18,308 bases of DNA from Chloroflexota bacterium (GTDB taxonomy: Bacteria; Chloroflexota; Dormibacteria; Dormibacterales; Dormibacteraceae). Each line of letters starts with the position of its first letter. Position 1 is the first letter of the stretch. This document shows positions 13,577 to 18,308 of this stretch, one piece after another. The notes beneath the pieces are model-generated. The model did no database searches and had not been told where the DNA came from. It worked only from the letters and a program-made list of their open reading frames with translations. The stretch is taken from assembly GCA_005880175.1 (NCBI GenBank), contig VBJR01000047.1, positions 29,716 through 48,023 on the forward strand, given 5' to 3'. A program made the translations under genes and the position numbers.

Positions 13577-14469
13577 CAGTGGCAGCCGCCGGCGATCACC
13601 ACGGCGCCGAACGGCACGCTCGCGACGCGGGCGGCGCCCCCGCTGCCGCCCCAGCGCCAGACCACGCCGGTCTTGCTGCCGAACCACACCACCGAGCCGT
13701 CGGTGGCGGCGGGCCCGCTCGGGTCGGCATCGCCGAGGGGGCCGGAGAACAGCGAGGCCGTGCCCGCGTAGACGGTGTACTGGCTGCCGGCCGTCACGGC
13801 GACCAGCGGGGCGGACGCCGTCGCGCCCAGCACCTGGGTGGTGCCCTGGTACGCGCCCACGTCGCTCACCGCGCCGCTCTGGAGGTCGAGCCGGCGGACG
13901 TGGCCCTGGTCCTGCCCGTACGCCGACGTGCCGCCGACGGCGCTCCAGACGCCGGCCGCGGTGATCTGCCGGTACGTGCCGCCCGCGTCGATCAGGCCCA
14001 GGCCCTGCGTGGACTGGCCCGACGTGGCCGCCACGTAGACGCCCTCCTTCTCGTAGCTGACGACGGTGGACGGGGCGGGGACGGTGACCGCGTGGTCGCC
14101 GCCGCTGGCGACGTCGATCACGTGGACCACGTTGTTGTCCGCCCACGCGTAGTGCGCGCCGTCGGGCTCCACCCAGGCCCGGAACGCCGGCACCCAGCGC
14201 GTGAAGCCGAGGTCGTAGTCGCCCATGCTGTTCCCGTCCTGGCTGAACGACCCGGCCGGGAACTGGATGAACCCGCCCTTGCCGCGCGTGCCGTGGTCGG
14301 CATGGCCGTCCACCGGCGCGTCGCCCGAGGCGACCGGCAGCTTGCACGGGGCGATCGAGACCGGCGTCGCCGGCGTGCTGCTCGGCTGGGCGGCGGTGGT
14401 CGGCAGCTCGCCGCATGCGGCCAGCGCCAGGCTGCCCAGGAGCATGGCGAGTCGAGCGCGCGCCCCCAT
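13576..14469 (-). CDS. Putative lipoprotein, β-propeller-like
   Basis: I do not recognise this 297-residue protein as a named family. It has a lipoprotein signal: MGARARLAMLLGSLALAACG, with lipobox LAAC at about residues 16-19, so it should be lipid-anchored outside the membrane. The mature part is β-rich and Gly/Ala/Val-rich. It has recurring units such as AHYAWADNNVVHVIDVASGG, EKEGVYVAATSG and GHVRRLDLQSGAVSDVGAYQ. This rhythm resembles a β-propeller with around five to seven blades, though the count is uncertain. An early segment holds DGHADHGTRGKGG, rich in His. The gene lies nine bases after moaA and its stop overlaps xseA by one base. Confidence 0.75.
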   Translation of the reverse strand: MGARARLAMLLGSLALAACGELPTTAAQPSSTPATPVSIAPCKLPVASGDAPVDGHADHGTRGKGGFIQFPAGSFSQDGNSMGDYDLGFTRWVPAFRAWVEPDGAHYAWADNNVVHVIDVASGGDHAVTVPAPSTVVSYEKEGVYVAATSGQSTQGLGLIDAGGTYRQITAAGVWSAVGGTSAYGQDQGHVRRLDLQSGAVSDVGAYQGTTQVLGATASAPLVAVTAGSQYTVYAGTASLFSGPLGDADPSGPAATDGSVVWFGSKTGVVWRWGGSGGAARVASVPFGAVVIAGGCH

Positions 14470-14478
14470 GGCCGCAGC

Positions 14479-15474
14479 TCAGCCGCCGATCTGCGACATG
14501 CTCTTGGCGGGTCGGACGAAGCCTTCCTGGTTGATCAGGTGGCCCTCCTCCTTGCGCCAGACCGCGCTCTCGATGACGCGGGCCAGATGGTCGTCCGAGG
14601 TGCCGCTGCGCATCAGGTCGCGCAGCGGTGTCTCGTGCAGCGAGAACAGGCACGTGCGCAGGCCGCCCTCGGCCGTCAGCCGGATGCGGTTGCAGCTGGT
14701 GCAGAACGCCTGGGAGACCGACGAGATGAAGCCGACGCCGCCGGGCGCCCCGTCCGCGAACCGGAAGTTGGTGGACGGGCCGGGGCGGTCGCCGGACAGC
14801 GGCACGAGCGGGAACTGGTCCTCGATCTGCTCCTGGATGCGCAGGCTGGGCACGACCAGGTCGTTGGACCAGATCTGGTCGCCGTCCAGCGGCATGAACT
14901 CGATGAAGCGGACGTCGTACCCGCGCTCGCGGGCCAGCCGCGCGAAGTCCACGACCTCGTCGTCGTTCGTGCCCTTCATCACGACCATGTTCAGCTTGAT
15001 CGGGCTGAGACCGGCCTCCTCGGCGGCCGCGATCCCGTCCATCGTGCGGGCGAACGCCTCGACGCGGGCGATCTCCTTGAACCGGTCCAGGTGCAGCGTG
15101 TCGAGCGAGACGTTGACCCGCTTCAGGCCGGCCTCGGCGAGCAGCCTGGCCTTCTGGCGCAGCAGCACGCCGTTCGTCGTCATCGTGATGTCGAGGGTGG
15201 GGTCGAGGTCGTTGATCATCGCGACCAGCTCCTCGATCCGGTGCCGGACCAGGGGCTCGCCGCCGGTCAGCCGGATGGTGCGGACGCCGTACCGCTGCAC
15301 GAACAGACGGGCGAGGCGGTGGATCTCCTCGAAGCGCAGGATGTCCTCACGGGCGAGCCAGCGCAGGCCCTCGGCCGGCATGCAGTACACGCACCGGAAG
15401 TTGCACCGGTCGGTGACCGAGATGCGGAGGTCGTCCGCAACCCGACCGTAGCTGTCCCGCAGGCGCGTCTTCAC
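14479..15474 (-). CDS. moaA: GTP 3',8-cyclase (molybdenum cofactor biosynthesis)
   Basis: The 331-residue radical SAM enzyme starts molybdopterin synthesis by converting GTP. The N-terminal 4Fe-4S motif is CNFRCVYC (Cys24, 28, 31), followed by RLTGGEPLVR, VSLDTLHLDRF and the FIEFMPLDG segment. The C-terminal cluster is FCTSCNRIRLTAEGGLRTCL, and the protein ends in the conserved GG (SMSQIGG). It needs MoaC downstream in the pathway, which is not in this window. The GTG at 15474 is chosen because a TATCAT hexamer lies seven bases upstream, implying a leaderless message; an in-frame ATG at 15495 is the alternative. It heads the operon moaA - lipoprotein - xseA - xseB - PRC. Confidence 0.95.
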   Translation of the reverse strand: MKTRLRDSYGRVADDLRISVTDRCNFRCVYCMPAEGLRWLAREDILRFEEIHRLARLFVQRYGVRTIRLTGGEPLVRHRIEELVAMINDLDPTLDITMTTNGVLLRQKARLLAEAGLKRVNVSLDTLHLDRFKEIARVEAFARTMDGIAAAEEAGLSPIKLNMVVMKGTNDDEVVDFARLARERGYDVRFIEFMPLDGDQIWSNDLVVPSLRIQEQIEDQFPLVPLSGDRPGPSTNFRFADGAPGGVGFISSVSQAFCTSCNRIRLTAEGGLRTCLFSLHETPLRDLMRSGTSDDHLARVIESAVWRKEEGHLINQEGFVRPAKSMSQIGG

Positions 15475-15493
15475 ATGGCCGATGATAGCGAGC
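15475..15493. promoter_or_regulatory. Overlapping divergent -10 elements of moaA and paaF
   Basis: On the minus strand TATCAT (15487-15482) lies seven bases before the moaA GTG. On the plus strand GATGAT (15481-15486), a 4/6 match, lies seven bases before the paaF ATG at 15494. The hexamers occupy nearly the same bases, so polymerase probably cannot use both at once. No clear -35 is visible in either direction. Confidence 0.45.
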
Positions 15494-16267
15494 ATGCAGT
15501 ACGAGCACCTGCTGGTCGACCGGCAGGGCCCGGTGGGCGTCGTGACGCTCGACCGGCCGAAGGTCCTGAACGTCCTCAGCCCCGCGCTGATCGCCGAGCT
15601 GAGCGACGCGCTCGACCGCTTCGACGCCGATCCCGACGTGCGCGCGGTCGTGCTCACGGGCGGCCCGCGCGTGTTCGCGGCCGGCGCCGACATCGGCGAC
15701 ATGTCCGAGCGGGGGCCGGTGGAGCAGCTCCAGCGCGACCAGACCGGGCGCTGGGCCCGCATCGCCGCGTTCAGCAAGCCGCTGATCGCCGCGGTCAACG
15801 GCTACGCCCTGGGCGGCGGCTGCGAGCTCGCGCTGATGTGCGACCTGATCGTGGCCGGGGACACGGCCCGGTTCGGGCAGCCCGAGATCAACCTCGGCAT
15901 CATCGCCGGCGCCGGCGGCACCCAGCGGTGGCCGCGGACCGCCGGCAAGTACGTCGCCATGGAGATCAACCTGGGCGGCGCGCCGGTCACGGCGCAGCGC
16001 GCGTACCAGCTCGGCCTGGCCAACAAGGTGGTGCCGGCCGAGGTGACGGTGGACGTCGCCGTGCAGCTGGCCGGCCGCCTCGCCGAGAAGGCGCCGGTGG
16101 CGCTGCGGCTGGCCAAGGAGTCGGTCAACCAGGCGCTGGAGCTGCCGCTGAGCGAGGGTCTGGCGGTCGAGCGCAAGAACTTCTACTTCCTGTTCGCGAC
16201 GGAGGACCAGAAGGAGGGCATGCGCGCGTTCCTGGAGAAGCGCAAGGCCCAGTTCAAGGGGCGGTGA
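15494..16267 (+). CDS. paaF: Enoyl-CoA hydratase, PaaF-like
   Basis: This 257-residue crotonase-fold enzyme adds water to enoyl-CoA substrates. Both catalytic glutamates are present, 20 residues apart as in crotonase: Glu111 in GGGCELALMCDLIVAG and Glu131 in GQPEINLGIIAGAGGTQRW. The oxyanion-hole segments FAAGADIGDM and NGYALGGG are intact. The overall pattern, including WARIAAFSKPLIAAVNGYAL and the end FATEDQKEGMRAFLEKR, matches E. coli PaaF as I recall it. In phenylacetate breakdown PaaF hydrates 2,3-dehydroadipyl-CoA. The ATG at 15494 is preferred over the ATG at 15482 because of domain start and promoter spacing. It is first in a three-gene operon, two bases before paaG. Confidence 0.85.
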   Translation: MQYEHLLVDRQGPVGVVTLDRPKVLNVLSPALIAELSDALDRFDADPDVRAVVLTGGPRVFAAGADIGDMSERGPVEQLQRDQTGRWARIAAFSKPLIAAVNGYALGGGCELALMCDLIVAGDTARFGQPEINLGIIAGAGGTQRWPRTAGKYVAMEINLGGAPVTAQRAYQLGLANKVVPAEVTVDVAVQLAGRLAEKAPVALRLAKESVNQALELPLSEGLAVERKNFYFLFATEDQKEGMRAFLEKRKAQFKGR

Positions 16268-16269
16268 CG

Positions 16270-17061
16270 ATGGCCGAGGCGAGGACGGAACCGGCGGTGG
16301 TGGGCTACGAGGTCGACAACGGCGTCGCCTGGATCCGGCTGAACCGGCCGGACCGCCTGAACGCCGTGAACCGCGAGCTGCGGAGCGCGCTGGTGGACGC
16401 GGTCCGGCGGGCCGAGCGCGACGAGTCGGCCCGGGCGGTGGTCGTCACCGGGTCCGGCCGGGGGTTCTGCGCCGGCGCCGACGTGCGCGAGTTCGGCGAC
16501 CGCGAGGGCGGGGTGGCGGACATCCGGGGCGAGTACGAGACCATGCTCGGCCGCCTGTACGGGATGCCGAAGCCGACGATCGCGGCCATGAACGGGGTCG
16601 CGGCGGGCATCGGCGCCTCGCTCGCGCTGGCGTGCGACCTCCGCTACGCCGTGCCCGAGGCCAGCTTCGTCGAGGCGTTCGTCAAGATCGGCCTGACCGT
16701 GGACGGCGGCGCCACGTGGCTGCTGCCCCGCCTGATCGGCAGCGGCCGGGCGCTGGAGATGATGTACACCGGCGATCCGCTCGGCGCGGACGAGGCGGAG
16801 CGGCTGGGCCTGGTCAACCGCGTCGTCGCGGCGGGCGAGCTGGAGCCGGTCGTCCGCGCGCTGGCGGAGCGGCTGGCGGCGGGCCCGGCGAACGCGCTGG
16901 CCGCGATCAAGCGGTCCGTGAACTACGCCACGCACTCCACGCTGGAGGAGGCGATGGAGTTCGAGTTCCACCTGCAGGCGGTGCAGATGCGGTACGAGGA
17001 CTTCCGCGAGGGGGTGACGGCGTTCCTCGAGAAGCGGCAGCCGAAGTTCCAGGGAGGATAG
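16270..17061 (+). CDS. paaG: Ring-1,2-epoxyphenylacetyl-CoA isomerase, PaaG-like
   Basis: The 263-residue crotonase-fold protein matches PaaG. PaaG converts the epoxide of phenylacetyl-CoA to an oxepin and also isomerises enoyl-CoA. The residue at the first hydratase Glu position is Ser117 (in [12 protein letters not shown]), so it is not a normal hydratase. The likely catalytic acid is Asp145 in [17 protein letters not shown], where E. coli PaaG has its Asp in the motif [24 protein letters not shown] and NGVAAG form the oxyanion hole. The end [19 protein letters not shown] is also PaaG-like. The ATG at 16270 lies two bases after the paaF stop, so co-translation is likely. Confidence 0.85.
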   Translation: MAEARTEPAVVGYEVDNGVAWIRLNRPDRLNAVNRELRSALVDAVRRAERDESARAVVVTGSGRGFCAGADVREFGDREGGVADIRGEYETMLGRLYGMPKPTIAAMNGVAAGIGASLALACDLRYAVPEASFVEAFVKIGLTVDGGATWLLPRLIGSGRALEMMYTGDPLGADEAERLGLVNRVVAAGELEPVVRALAERLAAGPANALAAIKRSVNYATHSTLEEAMEFEFHLQAVQMRYEDFREGVTAFLEKRQPKFQGG

Positions 17062-17065
17062 GCGG

Positions 17066-18274
17066 ATGGCCGAGCTGCGCGACGCGGTGATCGTGGCGAC
17101 GGCGCGCACGCCGATGGGGCGCTACGGCGGCCAGCTCAAGGACGTGCGCCCCGACGACCTGGCCGGGCTGGTGATCGGCCAGGCGATCGAGCGCTCCGGC
17201 GTGCGGCCGGACGAGGTCGAGGACGTGGTCCTCGGGTGCGCCAACCAGGCCGGGGAGGACAACCGCAACGTGGCCCGCATGGGCCTGCTGCTGGCCGGCC
17301 TCCCGGTCGAGGTCCCCGGCCAGACGGTGAACCGGCTCTGCGGCTCGGGCATGCAGGCGACGATCACGGCCGCCCGCGAGATCCAGGCCGGCGGCGCCGA
17401 GGTGCTGGTGGCCGGCGGGGTCGAGAGCATGACCCGGGCCCCGTGGGTGATGGCGAAGCCCGACGGCGCGTTCCCCCGCGGGCCCCAGACGACGTACGAC
17501 ACGGCGCTGGGCTGGCGGCTGGTCAACCCCCGCATGCAGGAGCTGTACGGGACGCTCCAGATGGGCGAGACGGCGGAGCGGGTGGCGGCCAGGTACGAGG
17601 TCGACCGCCAGGCCCAGGACGAGTTCGCGCTGCGCAGCCACCAGCGCGCGCTCGCGGCCCAGGCGGCGGGACGCCTCGAGCCCGAGATCGTGCCGGTGAC
17701 GGTGCCCCAGCGCAGGGGCGACCCGCTGGTGCTCACCGCGGACGAGGGGCCGCGGCCGGACTCGTCGCTGGAGAGCCTGGGCAAGCTGCGGCCGGCGTTC
17801 CAGAAGGACGGCACGGTGACCGCCGGCAACGCGTCGCCGCTGAACGACGGGGCGGCCGCGCTGGTGCTGATGAGCGGGGCGGAGGCGCGGGAGCGGGGCC
17901 TCAAGCCGCTGGCCCGGTTCGTCGCCGGCGCGGCGGCGGGCGTCCACCCGGACTACATGGGCATCGGCCCGGTGCCGGCGACGCTCAAGGCGCTGGAGCG
18001 GGCCGGGCTGCAGGTGTCCGACCTGGACCTCGCCGAGCTCAACGAGGCGTTCGCCGCGCAGGCGGTCGCGTGCGTGCGGCTGCTGGGCCTGGACGAGGAG
18101 ACGGTCAACGTCAACGGCGGCGCCATCGCGCTTGGCCATCCGCTGGGCTGCAGCGGCGCCCGGCTGGTGTCCACGCTGGTCCACGAGATGGGCCGGCGCC
18201 AGGCCGAGTTCGGCCTGGCGGCGATGTGCATCGGCGTCGGCCAGGGCATCGCGTCGATCTGGCAGCTGGTGTGA
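17066..18274 (+). CDS. paaJ: 3-oxoadipyl-CoA / 3-oxo-5,6-dehydrosuberyl-CoA thiolase, PaaJ-like
   Basis: The 402-residue thiolase cleaves 3-oxoacyl-CoA with CoA. The nucleophile is Cys92 in [33 protein letters not shown] (His) and CIGVGQGIA (second Cys) complete the active site. The [20 protein letters not shown] segment, followed by [13 protein letters not shown], is characteristic of PaaJ/PcaF-type thiolases rather than simple acetyl-CoA acetyltransferases. A strong AGGGAGGA Shine-Dalgarno lies about 8 bases before the ATG at 17066. It follows paaG by four bases, giving the order paaF-paaG-paaJ. It could also serve β-ketoadipate breakdown. Confidence 0.88.
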   Translation: MAELRDAVIVATARTPMGRYGGQLKDVRPDDLAGLVIGQAIERSGVRPDEVEDVVLGCANQAGEDNRNVARMGLLLAGLPVEVPGQTVNRLCGSGMQATITAAREIQAGGAEVLVAGGVESMTRAPWVMAKPDGAFPRGPQTTYDTALGWRLVNPRMQELYGTLQMGETAERVAARYEVDRQAQDEFALRSHQRALAAQAAGRLEPEIVPVTVPQRRGDPLVLTADEGPRPDSSLESLGKLRPAFQKDGTVTAGNASPLNDGAAALVLMSGAEARERGLKPLARFVAGAAAGVHPDYMGIGPVPATLKALERAGLQVSDLDLAELNEAFAAQAVACVRLLGLDEETVNVNGGAIALGHPLGCSGARLVSTLVHEMGRRQAEFGLAAMCIGVGQGIASIWQLV

Positions 18275-18277
18275 GGA

Positions 18278-18292
18278 GCGGCCTCAGGCCGC
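18278..18292. terminator. Hairpin after paaJ, possible terminator
   Basis: GCGGCC (18278-18283) and GGCCGC (18287-18292) form a perfect 6-bp stem with a TCA loop. No T-run is visible, so factor-independent termination is uncertain. Confidence 0.35.
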
Positions 18293-18308
18293 CTCTTCGA
18301 CCAGCTTG
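18284..18308 (-). CDS. Possible 3' end of a convergent gene (partial)
   Basis: On the minus strand the last bases read KLVEEAA followed by a TGA whose complement is TCA at 18284-18286. Only seven codons are inside the window, so this is a suggestion based on orientation and a plausible protein end. Confidence 0.2.

Noticed and set aside
11786..13771. 661-codon plus-strand open frame
   Set aside because: It is antisense to xseA, xseB and PRC and has shadow-type composition.
13577..14653. N-terminal extension of xseA
   Set aside because: XseA homology starts at the ATG at 13576; the upstream extension overlaps the lipoprotein and moaA genes in another frame and is Arg-rich nonsense.
13579..17061. 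1160-codon open frame on the plus strand
   Set aside because: Only the last part (from 16270) is the real paaG; the rest is antisense to xseA, lipoprotein and moaA and is open only because of high GC.

Overview
The window is very GC-rich DNA of about 18 kb. Genes are tightly packed, several stop codons overlap the next start, and codons almost always end in G or C. A class E sortase with an LAxTG substrate, high GC and apparently leaderless promoters would fit an actinobacterium. However, a bS21 (rpsU) gene is present, and most actinobacteria lack it. Together this points to a high-GC Chloroflexota- or Dormibacterota-like bacterium; this is an inference, not an identification.

Layout. 1-1380 is the 3' part of an unusual fusion: MFS transporter tail, degenerate Ser/Thr kinase, membrane helix, and a DUF4352-like external domain. 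1209-1826 (-) is a small unknown protein. 1889-2700 is a decayed XRE regulator with a frameshift. 2820-2853 is a perfect palindrome in front of a PadR regulator (2898-3245), which is translationally coupled to an unknown helical protein (3242-3835). 3862-4497 (-) is a VOC protein. 4694-6108 is a secreted LAQTG protein overlapping its class E sortase. 6157-7491 is an RDD membrane protein with a duplicated N-terminal motif, followed by a repeat-bearing intergenic region (7276-7712). 7741-8166 (-) resembles a small cytochrome family but lacks the haem cysteines. 8278-8632 is rpsU, an orphan 5S rRNA gene and a terminator. 8656-9147 is an HXXEE membrane protein. 9137-10450 (-) and 10523-11449 are a divergent flippase and family 2 glycosyltransferase. 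11431-15474 (-) is an operon moaA - lipoprotein - xseA - xseB - PRC-barrel protein. 15494-18274 is a phenylacetate-degradation operon paaF - paaG - paaJ.

How genes work together. The sortase should attach the LAQTG protein to the cell wall. The flippase and glycosyltransferase probably take part in making or exporting a surface glycan. PaaG isomerises the ring-epoxide CoA, PaaF hydrates enoyl-CoA intermediates, and PaaJ cleaves 3-oxoacyl-CoA. XseA and XseB form exonuclease VII. A recurring layout of a TAnnnT hexamer 7-9 nt before the start codon suggests leaderless transcripts at many genes. The most unusual items are the MFS-pseudokinase fusion, the haem-less cytochrome-like protein, the duplicated AEW motif in the RDD protein, and the inverted repeats at about 7.3-7.7 kb.
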